A DNA stretch of 64,000 nt. Origin: Methylomonas sp. 11b (GTDB taxonomy: Bacteria; Pseudomonadota; Gammaproteobacteria; Methylococcales; Methylomonadaceae). Below, piece by piece: positions 25,191-33,317 of the stretch (position 1 is the stretch's first letter; the number at the start of each line of letters is the position of its first letter). Below the pieces are notes generated by a model that worked only from the letters and a program-made list of their open reading frames with translations, was not told where the DNA came from and made no database searches. The translations under genes and the position numbers were made by a program. The stretch is taken from contig NZ_KI911557.1 in assembly GCF_000515215.1 (NCBI RefSeq), forward strand, positions 62,001-126,000, read 5' to 3'.

Positions 25191-25643
25191 TCATGAATAG
25201 CTAGGTTTAGTTGAGCGGCATATCGGCATATCGGCATACTCGTCATCCCAATCAGCGTCTTCTGATGCCGGGTTCGATGATGAACCGCTTGTAGAGGCGG
25301 GCACAGTTGGGCGATCGAGTAGTTGCAACTCATGCACAACCACTTCCGTGCGATAACGCTTTTCGCCGTTCTTATCCCATTGCTGGGTGCGAAGAGCGCC
25401 TTCCACATAGATCTTGCTGCCTTTCTTCAAAAGATCGCCGGCGGTATCGGCCAGTTTTTTAAAAAACACGACCCGATGCCATTCAGTTCGTTCCTGTTTG
25501 GCGTTTTTTGCATCTTTCCAAACCTCACTGGTTGCCAAACGCACTGCCACGACTTTGCCGCCGTTATTCGGTAAATAGCGAATATCCGGATCGGCGCCGA
25601 GACGGCCCAGCAAGATGACTTTGTTTACACCACGATTGGCCAT
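25191..25643 (-). CDS. ssb: Single-stranded DNA-binding protein
   Basis: A 150-residue SSB with a standard OB fold in residues 1-110: [45 protein letters not shown], then [19 protein letters not shown]. The C-terminus has the acidic run [12 protein letters not shown], but the normal tip is not terminal. The sequence TATGCCGA is tandemly repeated here, and the frame runs on to [10 protein letters not shown]. Removing one 8-base unit would give YADMPLN then a stop. SSB tip contacts with host repair proteins may thus be altered. It is the first gene of the recombination block. Confidence 0.93.
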   Translation of the reverse strand: MANRGVNKVILLGRLGADPDIRYLPNNGGKVVAVRLATSEVWKDAKNAKQERTEWHRVVFFKKLADTAGDLLKKGSKIYVEGALRTQQWDKNGEKRYRTEVVVHELQLLDRPTVPASTSGSSSNPASEDADWDDEYADMPICRSTKPSYS

Positions 25644-25721
25644 GATGATGTCCTCCTATCGGCCGCGCCCGACAAGTGAAAATAAAACCCACCTGCGCGG
25701 CGATGGGTCACATCCGGCAGG
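25644..25721 (-). promoter_or_regulatory. Structured leader of ssb
   Basis: A more diverged copy on the minus strand: CCTGC (25717-25721) with GCAGG (25692-25696), enclosing GATG with CATC. ACCCA in the loop matches downstream TGGGT, followed by TTTATTTT. GGAGG and the start codon follow. Confidence 0.55.
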
Positions 25722-25784
25722 CACATTCCCGGCTAGGAATACGCACTCCCAGACAGGATGAAAATCTAAAACACAACCATTACA

Positions 25785-25876
25785 TCAGGCTTGACGCACC
25801 TGACACGCCGATGGATAACCACCGTCGCCGCTTAAAAACGGAACGCCGACCGCAGTCGGATCAAGGCAATCCTGAA
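25785..25876. ncRNA. Structured-RNA-like module, copy 3
   Basis: Plus-strand reading: TCAGG-cttgacgca-CCTGA (25785-25803), CGATGG with CCGTCG, CCG..CGG, CCGAC-cgca-GTCGG (25846-25859) and a short final hairpin. The second hairpin shares no sequence with those of copies 1 and 2 but sits at the same place. It lies upstream of the ssb leader. Confidence 0.6.
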
Positions 25877-25967
25877 AGATCAGCCGAGAAAATTAGAAAA
25901 ACAGGCAAGCAAAAAGCTAACCGATTCAATTGGCAGGCATTGAAACAGAAAAATTTAAGGATGCTCG

Positions 25968-25999
25968 TACAATAAAGGTCGAATTCGGCCTTTATTGTA
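25968..25999. promoter_or_regulatory. 32-bp palindrome between divergent ssb and AcaB-like genes
   Basis: TACAATAAAGG and CCTTTATTGTA (11 bp, perfect) flank the self-complementary CGAATTCG, with one mismatched pair between. A smaller inverted repeat GCCAAA/TTTGGC follows directly. The site is 61 bp before the plus-strand gene at 26061 and could be an operator for it, or for both directions. Confidence 0.6.
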
Positions 26000-26060
26000 A
26001 AAAGGCCAAAAAAAATTTGGCTTACGATCATGGCTCATTTATCCAACATGGGAAACGGTC

Positions 26061-26729
26061 ATGTCCGAAACAGCTCCTCAGCCAAAATCAGCCTCGCGTC
26101 GCGCCATCAGTCGGCCGATATTTGAGCGCACGTTTAGCATAAACAGCGAACAAGCCATTCGGGTCATTCGTGATAGCTATCACCGGTTGATGGTGTCCTT
26201 GTATGCGATCGACGTGATCCTGCGCATCATCGGTCGGGAAGAAACCGTCGATGAAATCGAAAACATCGTCAGTCAGATGATTGCCGAATGCGCGGAGCAA
26301 CTGCAACTGGAAAAGAGTCGGCTGGAAAAACTCAAAGCCGACAACGGCATCAATGAAACGCCGACCTACACGCACCCTAGGGAATTTGTGGCCAAGATTG
26401 CCTCGCCGCAGATTGCGCAATTCGTAGAGTTGATTCGATTGCTGGATCAGTTGATGATCGTCATGGACACTTTATGGCTATGCCAGATCATCTCCAACAA
26501 ACACTGCATTGCCGCGCGCCTGGAGTGGCAGCAGCGCTTGCAGCGACTGGCCAATAAAATTGTCACAATGGAAAGGCATGCGCATCAGGCAGCTTATGAA
26601 CAAGGGCATGGAGAGGAAGTGCGACTGGCCCGACAAGAATCTGGACTGTTGGGTGAGCCAGCGAAACTTTCCAAGGAAGATGACTCATCGGTTGATGAGG
26701 CCGGTTCGGATAAGGCAGGTGCGCAATGA
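26061..26729 (+). CDS. AcaB/DUF1845-like element regulator (tentative)
   Basis: A 222-residue protein, mainly helical, with SINSEQAIRVIRDSYHRLMVSLYAIDVILRIIG at residues about 28-60 and a second helical block near 110-175; the C-terminal 45 residues are acidic and disordered. Layout and place beside ssb suggest the AcaB (DUF1845) family of ICE/IncC proteins, but I cannot see a decisive motif. It reads away from the ssb block, behind a palindrome. It overlaps the next gene by ATGA. If it is AcaB-like, it would be a transcriptional regulator of transfer. Confidence 0.45.
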   Translation: MSETAPQPKSASRRAISRPIFERTFSINSEQAIRVIRDSYHRLMVSLYAIDVILRIIGREETVDEIENIVSQMIAECAEQLQLEKSRLEKLKADNGINETPTYTHPREFVAKIASPQIAQFVELIRLLDQLMIVMDTLWLCQIISNKHCIAARLEWQQRLQRLANKIVTMERHAHQAAYEQGHGEEVRLARQESGLLGEPAKLSKEDDSSVDEAGSDKAGAQ

Positions 26730-26980
26730 CAGTTAGTGCGGGTGAAATATGCTTGAGTGTTTCGTTATCCGAACAGGAGGCTTGGGATTTGGCGCAATTT
26801 CTGAAGCGAACTGGATTTGCTGATTTTCGAAGTAACGCAGTCGATGATGGGGAGGCTTATCCCATGCAGGCCGTGACCCAAATGATCAGAAGAAACCTGG
26901 AAGTACATGGAATTAACCCGAAGGAACCTGAGGCCTCATTCACCGATCAATTTTTTGATGCTGTCTTTACTGATTGTTGA
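26726..26980 (+). CDS. Small hypothetical protein
   Basis: An 84-residue acidic protein translationally coupled (ATGA) to the preceding gene. A helix with EQEAWDLAQFLKRTGFADFR at residues 17-36 and a second, AVTQMIRRNLEVHG, give a compact two-helix unit that resembles small uncharacterised ICE proteins. No catalytic motif is visible. Its last 45 bp overlap a small gene on the other strand. Confidence 0.55.
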   Translation: MTVSAGEICLSVSLSEQEAWDLAQFLKRTGFADFRSNAVDDGEAYPMQAVTQMIRRNLEVHGINPKEPEASFTDQFFDAVFTDC

Positions 26981-27097
26981 TAAGTTCAGCTTTTTAATTT
27001 CCTTGGCTTTAAAATCTATGGCCTGGGTTTTACCAAGTTCCAGAAGCTTAGCGATTATCAGCTTGTCAGATTTCAATAAAAAATCCTCGAGTGTCAT
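26936..27097 (-). CDS. Small lysine-rich ORF, 53 residues
   Basis: On the minus strand an ATG at 27097 overlaps the TGA of the broken gene upstream (ATGA), and the frame stays open for 53 codons. The product is helical and Lys/Leu-rich (LLKSDKLIIAKLLELG, AKEIKKLNLSTISKDSIKKL). Coupling to the preceding frame is the main argument for reality; the 3' end overlaps the plus-strand gene. Function unknown. Confidence 0.4.
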   Translation of the reverse strand: MTLEDFLLKSDKLIIAKLLELGKTQAIDFKAKEIKKLNLSTISKDSIKKLIGE

Positions 27098-27489
27098 TTT
27101 TTTACACGAACGGCATCGACACCACCTTTAGCCTTTTCGGTATGAACCAGTCCCATGACCATAAAAAACGCAATTGCTTTGTTAACGGTCGTTTTGCTAA
27201 TGCTCGGGTCAGCTTTATTGCACAGATCGAATAAGGTCGTTCTAAACTGTGCCGGATCAGGACAGACGTCCTTTAAGGCCACGGCGTGTTTGTAAATTGT
27301 TTTTAGCCTATCGGCATTGTCTGGCAGCGTATTGTATTTTTTTAGCAGGACTTTATAGCCCTCCGCGCTAGCAACGACTTCAGTTTTTTCGGTCGGTTGT
27401 ATCGGCTTTGCGAGACTGGCTAAATTAGCGTACCGCTTTTGCTGACTTCAATGGCGTCGTTGGCGTTTAGATAATCGGTACCGTCCAAA
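27094..27489 (-). pseudogene. 5'-truncated, frameshifted gene at the transposon insertion
   Basis: The minus frame reads NLASLAKPIQPTEKTE to a C-terminal winged-helix-like region (TTLFDLCNKADPSISKTTV, IAFFMVMGLVHTEKAKGG). Upstream, the sense continues in another frame as LDGTDYLNANDAIEVSK before a TAG, so a frameshift lies near 27420-27450. The 5' end is lost about 10 bp from the left end of the 295-bp element. The family is not recognised. Confidence 0.55.
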
Positions 27490-27497
27490 ATCGACCG

Positions 27498-27792
27498 TGT
27501 CAATGTCAGAAGATGACTGCACCATCTTATTGGGCTAGAACCACTTAGTGAAGTCAACTATTGAGCAAAAAAATATCAATAGACATCTGCACAGTGCGTC
27601 ATTTTGCTCAGCACTTCTCTTCACAAGAATAGGGTTTGGGGCGCTAAATAGCTTTTTGGCGTTGTCCGATGAACTATGAAAGGTTTTCTTAGTGTGTGAA
27701 GCCGGCTTCTGAAAATGACACCACCAATATTAATGGTATCTAAAGTCGTGCAGTCAACTTCTGAATTCGTGCAGTCGTCTTCTGATATTGAT
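27498..27792. mobile_element. 295-bp internally deleted Tn402-like element
   Basis: The left end starts TGTCAATGTCAGAAGA, identical to the left end of the full transposon; the right end (27728-27792) is a slightly diverged copy of the full right end. GACCG flanks both sides (27493-27497 and 27793-27797), a 5-bp target duplication. About 100 bp of unrelated sequence lies inside and no gene. It is a MITE-like derivative that could be mobilised by the adjacent TniABQ. Confidence 0.75.
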
Positions 27793-27952
27793 GACCGAAA
27801 TCGACCGGTGTCAATGTCAGAAGATGACTGCACCATCTTATTGGGCTAGAACCACTTAGTGCAGTCAACTATTGAGCAAAAAAATATCAATAGACATCTG
27901 CACAGCGCGTCATTATGCTCAATACTTCTCTTCACAGAAGTGAGTATTTGGT

Positions 27953-29623
27953 ATGGAACCCGAGTCCACTAAATTCACTGAACAGGGAGTGTTGACTTTA
28001 TCTCAAGAACATTGGGAGTTGGCTCGTATGCGAGCCAGTATCATTGGCCGACTCGCGGCCTTAGAAATCGTTGGACATCAATCAGCCGATGAAGCCGCTC
28101 AAAAATTGGGTATCTCCCGAAGACAAGTTTATGTCCTGATTCAAAGATTCCGGCAAGGTACCGGGTTAGTGACGGATCTTGCCCCAACACACACCAGTGG
28201 GGGCAAAGGTAAAAGGCGATTGGTCGAAGCGGTAGAAAATATCGTCAGTGAATTGATACGGAAAAAGTTTATGACTCGGCAAAAGCTGACAGTCGCGAAA
28301 CTTTACCGGCGTATTAAACAGGAATGTAAGACTAGAGGATTACCGGTTCCCGCCCGTAATACGGTTGCCCTAAGAATAAAATGGTTGAATCCAGTGCAGG
28401 TGAAACAAGCGCGGGAAGGCGCCGATGCTGTTCGATCTTTGTTGTCAGCCGGCGGTACGCCGCCAGAAATCACCGCCATTTTGGAAGAAGTTCAGATTGA
28501 CCATACGGTGATTGACCTAATTGTCGTTGACGAACGCGACCGCCAGCCTATTGGTCGACCGTACCTGACCATCGCTATTGATGTCTTTAGTGATTGCATT
28601 GTCGGTATGGTTGTGACGTTAGAACCTCCATCCACCATTTCTGTCGGACTCTGTCTAGCCCATATGGTTTGCGATAAGCGTCCCTGGCTTGAACAATTAC
28701 AGTTAGAAGTCGATTGGCCTATGAGTGGAAAACCCAGGTCAGTTTATGTGGATAATGCGCCGGAATTTAAAAGCGAAGCGTTGCAGCGGGGCTGTGAACA
28801 ACATGGCATTTCGCTGAGTTATCGTCCGCTAGGGCAACCGCATTATGGCGGTATTATTGAACGGTTGATAGGCACCATGATGGGGGATATTCATGAGCTC
28901 CCCGGTACTACCTTTTCAAATCCGGAAGCTCGCGGCGATTATGATTCTGAAAAAAAGGCCGCGTTAACACTCCATGAATTGGAACGCTGGCTAACGATAG
29001 CGGTCGCTTATTATCATGGTGAAACCCATTATAATGATCTACAAGAACCCCCGACAAAGCGTTGGTCCAAAGGGCTTACCTTAAATGGCCCGCCGCCTGT
29101 TGTCACTCATGCAAAAGCATTTCTGATCGATTTTCTGCCGATTATCCGACGCTCCTTGACGCGTACCGGTTTTAGAGTCGACTACATTGATTACTTTGCC
29201 AATGGGTTAAAGCCGCTAATTGCCCGGCGGAAGAAGGGCGGCACTATGTTCCTGATACGTCGCGATCCAAGGGATATTAGCCGTATCTGGGTATTGGACC
29301 CGGATAGTCAACAGTACCTGGAAATTCCTTACCGCTCCTTGGAAAACCCTGCCATTACGTTGTGGGAACATCGTCAAGCCATCAAACGGTTGCGGGCTGA
29401 AGGTCGGGACCAAGTGGATGAAGTTTCTCTCTTTCGGATGATCGACCAGATGCGCGATATTGTTCACGATGCCCAAAAAGCCACGAAACGAACTAGACGA
29501 AATAATGAGCGGCTTAAACACTTAACGCATTCGACAAAGAAAAGTAAACCCCAGATACCGCCTGATTCCGACCAATCGGAAATTACGTCTGCCGTACCCT
29601 TCAGCGACATTGAGGAGTGGTAA
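27953..29623 (+). CDS. tniA: TniA DDE transposase
   Basis: A 556-residue Mu/retroviral-integrase-type transposase. An N-terminal helix-turn-helix (AAQKLGISRRQVYVLIQRF, near residue 45) is followed by an rve core whose catalytic triad is Asp183 (QIDHTVID), Asp267 (VDNAPEF) and Glu303 (GGIIERL), a DD35E spacing. The C-terminal beta-barrel region is Mu-like, and the tail is basic. It cuts and joins transposon ends under TniB and TniQ control. Length and order match Tn402/Tn5053. It overlaps tniB slightly, with the tniB site GAGGAG inside its last codons. Confidence 0.95.
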   Translation: MEPESTKFTEQGVLTLSQEHWELARMRASIIGRLAALEIVGHQSADEAAQKLGISRRQVYVLIQRFRQGTGLVTDLAPTHTSGGKGKRRLVEAVENIVSELIRKKFMTRQKLTVAKLYRRIKQECKTRGLPVPARNTVALRIKWLNPVQVKQAREGADAVRSLLSAGGTPPEITAILEEVQIDHTVIDLIVVDERDRQPIGRPYLTIAIDVFSDCIVGMVVTLEPPSTISVGLCLAHMVCDKRPWLEQLQLEVDWPMSGKPRSVYVDNAPEFKSEALQRGCEQHGISLSYRPLGQPHYGGIIERLIGTMMGDIHELPGTTFSNPEARGDYDSEKKAALTLHELERWLTIAVAYYHGETHYNDLQEPPTKRWSKGLTLNGPPPVVTHAKAFLIDFLPIIRRSLTRTGFRVDYIDYFANGLKPLIARRKKGGTMFLIRRDPRDISRIWVLDPDSQQYLEIPYRSLENPAITLWEHRQAIKRLRAEGRDQVDEVSLFRMIDQMRDIVHDAQKATKRTRRNNERLKHLTHSTKKSKPQIPPDSDQSEITSAVPFSDIEEW

Positions 29624-29625
29624 CG

Positions 29626-30534
29626 ATGAAAGACAACTCTAGTTTAGACCTATCCCATTTGACCCCTCCAGCCCAACGCTTGGCTCATCTCCAGTCTCCC
29701 GAACGGATCACGCATATACGTGCTGAACGATGGATCGGTTACCCGCGTGCGGTGGAGGCAGTCAATCGGCTGGAGACGCTGTATCAATGGCCAGCGAAAC
29801 AACGCATGCCGAATCTCCTCATTATCGGGACGACCAATAATGGAAAATCCATGATTGTTGAAAAGTTTCGGCGTCAACATCTACCCAGTTCGAGCCCGGA
29901 CGCTGAGCATATTCCTGTTCTTTGTGTGCAAATGCCATCCGAACCCTCAATACTTCGCTTTCATATAGCATTGCTTGCCGCGATGGGGGCGCCACTAAGA
30001 TCGCGTCAACCTATCGCCATCTTAGAACAACAAGCACTGAGCCTAATGCGCCGTATCGGCGTCAAGATGCTGGTGATTGATGAACTGCATAATATGTTGG
30101 CGGGTAACAGCAACAGCCGGCGGGAATTTCTTAACTTGCTGCGGTTTTTAGGGAACGAACTTCGAATTCCCTTAGTGGGCGTCGGCACTCGTGACGCCTA
30201 TTTGGCTATTCGTTCCGACGATCAACTGGAAAATCGTTTCGAGCCCTTGATATTACCGTTATGGCAAGTTGACAAGGATACCTGTTCGCTGCTGGCAAGT
30301 TTTGTGGCGGCATTCCCCTTGCGCCGACCATCCAATATTGCGACCGACGACATGGCTCGGTATCTGTTAGCGCGTTGTGAGGGCACGATAGGTGAGCTGG
30401 CGTTGTTGCTGACCAAAGCCGCTATTGCCGGTATCGAAACGGGTGAAGAGGCCATCAACCAAAGGACATTAGCATTAGCTGATTACGCCGGCCCGAGCGA
30501 ACGCCGCCGGAAATTTGAAAGAGAGCTCAATTGA
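29626..30534 (+). CDS. tniB: TniB AAA+ transposition regulator
   Basis: I start at ATG 29626, eight bases after GAGGAG, giving 302 residues; a GTG at 29617 is in frame. The protein is an AAA+ ATPase: LLIIGTTNNGKSMIVEKF (Walker A, near residue 65), MLVIDELHNMLAG (Walker B, near 145) and a GTRDAYLAI sensor. TniB-type ATPases pick target sites and activate TniA. The stop overlaps the TTG start of tniQ. Confidence 0.95.
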   Translation: MKDNSSLDLSHLTPPAQRLAHLQSPERITHIRAERWIGYPRAVEAVNRLETLYQWPAKQRMPNLLIIGTTNNGKSMIVEKFRRQHLPSSSPDAEHIPVLCVQMPSEPSILRFHIALLAAMGAPLRSRQPIAILEQQALSLMRRIGVKMLVIDELHNMLAGNSNSRREFLNLLRFLGNELRIPLVGVGTRDAYLAIRSDDQLENRFEPLILPLWQVDKDTCSLLASFVAAFPLRRPSNIATDDMARYLLARCEGTIGELALLLTKAAIAGIETGEEAINQRTLALADYAGPSERRRKFERELN

Positions 30535-31718
30535 CATCGGCTCAACGATGGCCGGTTCATCCGGTCCCTGTCGAAAACGAAGCCTTATCGTCCTGGCTAT
30601 ATCGAATTGCCCGGTGTTACCAAATGGACTTGGAATATTTATTACGTTATGAATGGGGACAGGGGCAATTGCTAGATATCGATATTCTGCCCCCCATAGG
30701 TTTTCTTGAAATCATTGCCCAACGTAGCGGTGTAGCGGTAGATAGACTTCGCTTGATGACGATGTCGGGCTGGGCACCTTGGTTACTGGACAGTTTGGAC
30801 CCTGATCCTAATTCTTACGCCAGTTATGTTCATCAAATGTCGGTTTTATTTCCACACCCAAAGCGTCAGCGCAGATTGATACCAAGATGGCGAGCTTGGT
30901 TGCCCAAGCAAACCCTACAACGAGCCTGTCCAAGCTGCTTGAATGAATCATCGGGTCACGAAACATTTAAGCTGATGTGGCAGTTCCCTTTATTTATCAG
31001 CTGTCCCATTCACGGATGCTGGCTGCAATCGTATATTGGTGATGGCCAGCTGAGTTCCTGGCATCAACTGGATGCGGCATTAATACGTGAAGCCAGTGAC
31101 GCGATCAAGACAATGGATAGGCGAACCGAACAAGCATTGACGTGTGGGGAAGTTGACTTGCCTAGACGACCAGTACATGCCGGCATTTGGTTCCGGCTGT
31201 TACGGGCGTTAATTGAAGAATTGAGTATGCCGATTTCTATCAGCGGGCTGCAATCGAAAGACCTTGCAAGGATATGGGCCACCTGCGGCCACCCTATTCG
31301 AGCAGGGCAATTTCGCTGGTATCCATTCGAAACGTTAGATCCATCGGCGCAATTGCAGTTTTTGGAAGCCTCTGCGGTGGCAATGAGCATGATAGAAAAC
31401 CAAGAAATAAAGGCTCGGGGTAGTCTAGCCTCCTTATTTTGGCCTGAACCGGATCAAATCGTTGATGCCGGTCATCCGCTGCCTGTGCTTTCCGAACCGA
31501 CTGAAAAAGAAATTCACTATTGGCAGATAGCCGAAAGATCGTTAGCAAAGACTATTGACGAGGCTCGAACAAACCCAGTAGTCGCAAAAGCGTTGTTTAC
31601 GGTTCTGCTGTTTGGTCGTCGAGATACCAAGACCATACGAACAATCCGAACACATCTATCCGCTTTTGGAATTCCCGCGAAATGGTGTCACAATAAATCA
31701 AATTCATACCCTTTATAA
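30531..31718 (+). CDS. tniQ: TniQ transposition protein
   Basis: A 395-residue TniQ/TnsD-family protein beginning at TTG 30531, which overlaps the tniB stop; GAGAG lies upstream. The N-terminal TniQ domain has the typical PVPVENEALSSWLYRIARCY opening, and a zinc site is visible in ACPSCLNE with CPIHGCWL further on. It is required for Tn402-type transposition and probably helps target choice. The reading frame is intact, so the transposon may be active. Confidence 0.92.
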   Translation: MTSAQRWPVHPVPVENEALSSWLYRIARCYQMDLEYLLRYEWGQGQLLDIDILPPIGFLEIIAQRSGVAVDRLRLMTMSGWAPWLLDSLDPDPNSYASYVHQMSVLFPHPKRQRRLIPRWRAWLPKQTLQRACPSCLNESSGHETFKLMWQFPLFISCPIHGCWLQSYIGDGQLSSWHQLDAALIREASDAIKTMDRRTEQALTCGEVDLPRRPVHAGIWFRLLRALIEELSMPISISGLQSKDLARIWATCGHPIRAGQFRWYPFETLDPSAQLQFLEASAVAMSMIENQEIKARGSLASLFWPEPDQIVDAGHPLPVLSEPTEKEIHYWQIAERSLAKTIDEARTNPVVAKALFTVLLFGRRDTKTIRTIRTHLSAFGIPAKWCHNKSNSYPL

Positions 31719-31816
31719 TACATAGATTATATTACGGGTTATATGACATTTTTTGACGACACTGACGAAGTCTTTTAAAGTGTCACATAAACGACCGTAT
31801 AAGTGACAGGTGAAAA
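31719..31816. promoter_or_regulatory. Putative res site of the transposon
   Basis: The 98-bp gap between tniQ and the resolvase gene is AT-rich with short related repeats, including TGTCACATA and, inverted, TATAAGTGACA about 9 bp apart, and a further TGACATTTTTTGACG. This is the normal position of res and the resolvase promoter in Tn402-type elements. The exact subsites are not proven. Confidence 0.55.
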
Positions 31817-32431
31817 ATGCTAATTGGTTATATGCGGGTTTCAAAAGCCGATGGTTCCCAGGCATGCGATTTGCAACGCGATGCCCTATTAGCCGCCGGC
31901 GTCGACCCCGCTCACATTTATGAAGACCAGGCTTCTGGAAAACGGGAAGATCGACCTGGTCTTTCAGCTTGCATCAAAGCATTACGCGAAGGGGATACGC
32001 TGCTGGTCTGGAAGCTGGATCGGTTAGGTCGCGATTTGCGGCATTTGATTAATACCGTGCACGATCTAACAGGCCGAGGTGTCGGCCTTAAAGTGTTAAC
32101 GGGTCAAGGCGCAGCCATCGATACCACGACCGCCGCTGGGAAATTAGTCTTCGGAATTTTTGCAGCGCTTTCCGAGTTTGAACGGGAGCTGATCTCAGAA
32201 CGAACGGTAGCCGGATTGGCTTCGGCGCGTGCGCGCGGCAGAAAGGGCGGACGACCCTTTAAAATGACAGCCGCCAAACTGCGGTTGGCCATGGCGGCTA
32301 TCGGGCAGCCCGAGACAGTGATCGGGAACCTATGTAAAGAATTGGGTATTGCCAGACAAACTTTATATAGACATGTTTCACCCAAGGGGGAGCTGCGACC
32401 AGACGGCGTGAAACTCTTATCTAATGGTTAG
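31817..32431 (+). CDS. tniR: TniR serine resolvase
   Basis: A 204-residue small serine recombinase. The catalytic serine lies in IGYMRVSKADGSQ (Ser9), with QASGKREDRPGL and LLVWKLDRLGRDLRHLI carrying the conserved arginines; the C-terminal helix-turn-helix ends with ELGIARQTLYRHV. It resolves cointegrates at res. It ends 162 bp before the right transposon end. Confidence 0.94.
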   Translation: MLIGYMRVSKADGSQACDLQRDALLAAGVDPAHIYEDQASGKREDRPGLSACIKALREGDTLLVWKLDRLGRDLRHLINTVHDLTGRGVGLKVLTGQGAAIDTTTAAGKLVFGIFAALSEFERELISERTVAGLASARARGRKGGRPFKMTAAKLRLAMAAIGQPETVIGNLCKELGIARQTLYRHVSPKGELRPDGVKLLSNG

Positions 32432-32693
32432 AAAATGGGTGGCGACTTCTGTCACGGGCAAAACCGGCCAAAGCGCCACCATCCCACTCTACCCCCGTAA
32501 GATATTTCTAGCCAATCGGCCCATATTATTAAAGGTATCTCAAGTCGTGCAGTCCACTTCTGACATTCGTGCAGTCGTCTTCTGACATTGACACCGGTTT
32601 CGGACAGTGCTTAAAAAATATGTACTAAAGTAGTCAAAACGAGTTTCGTACATGTGTTATGATTCGTACATCCATTTCGGACGGAATTAGCAC

Positions 32694-33314
32694 ATGTCAC
32701 GCGTCTTTGCTTATTGTCGAGTCTCGACCACGGACCAGACCACCCAAAATCAAAGCCTAGAAATTCAATCTGCCGGTTTTGCCATTCAGTCGCATCGTTT
32801 GATTGAAGAAAGCATCAGTGGTTCAGTAGCGGCTAAAGAGCGCCCCGGTTTTAATAAACTGATCGAGCGATTGGAATCTGGCGATGTGTTGGTGGTGACC
32901 AAACTGGATCGCCTTGGCCGCAATGCCATGGATGTTAGATCCACGGTCGAGCATCTTTCTAGTTCCGGAGTGCGCGTTCATTGTCTGGCGTTAGGCGGGG
33001 TTGATCTAACCAGTTCTGCCGGCAAGATGACCATGCAAGTCATCGCAGCGGTTGCTGAGTTTGAGCGTGACTTGCTGATTGAGCGAACCCAAGCCGGCAT
33101 TAGTCGCGCGAAGGCAGCGGGTAAACAGTTTGGCCGACCGCCGGCACTCAATGCCGAAGCGCGGGCTGACGTTGTAAAACGCTTGGCCGCTGGCGGCAAC
33201 GTTTCGGAGTTGGCTCGGGAGTTCAAAACCACTCGGCAAACCATTATGCGGATTCGGGATGCGGCGATGAAATCACCGCAAAGTGACAAGTCCTTCAACC
33301 ATTCTGGAGAGTAA
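32694..33314 (+). CDS. Serine recombinase (intact copy)
   Basis: A 206-residue resolvase/invertase-type protein lying just outside the transposon: [16 protein letters not shown] (catalytic Ser), [32 protein letters not shown], and a C-terminal helix-turn-helix [18 protein letters not shown]. The upstream 60 bp contain repeated GTACAT elements, possible binding sites. A closely related, broken copy lies at 52292-52600. Both are followed by a small WGR gene, so the pair is a repeated unit bracketing the defence island. It may resolve or invert DNA between sites, but that is not shown. Confidence 0.9.
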   Translation: MSRVFAYCRVSTTDQTTQNQSLEIQSAGFAIQSHRLIEESISGSVAAKERPGFNKLIERLESGDVLVVTKLDRLGRNAMDVRSTVEHLSSSGVRVHCLALGGVDLTSSAGKMTMQVIAAVAEFERDLLIERTQAGISRAKAAGKQFGRPPALNAEARADVVKRLAAGGNVSELAREFKTTRQTIMRIRDAAMKSPQSDKSFNHSGE

Positions 33315-33317
33315 GCG

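Larger units (their letters stand above)
27809..32593 (+). mobile_element. Tn402/Tn5053-like transposon
   Basis: About 4785 bp. Terminal inverted repeats begin TGTCAATGTCAGAAGA (left) and, on the other strand, the same 16 bases (right); further GTGCAGTC..CTTCTGA subterminal repeats suit multiple transposase-binding sites. CCGGT occurs at 27805-27809 and 32594-32598, a probable 5-bp target duplication with one base shared with the left end. It encodes TniA, TniB, TniQ and a serine resolvase in the classical order and carries no passenger gene. Confidence 0.85.
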
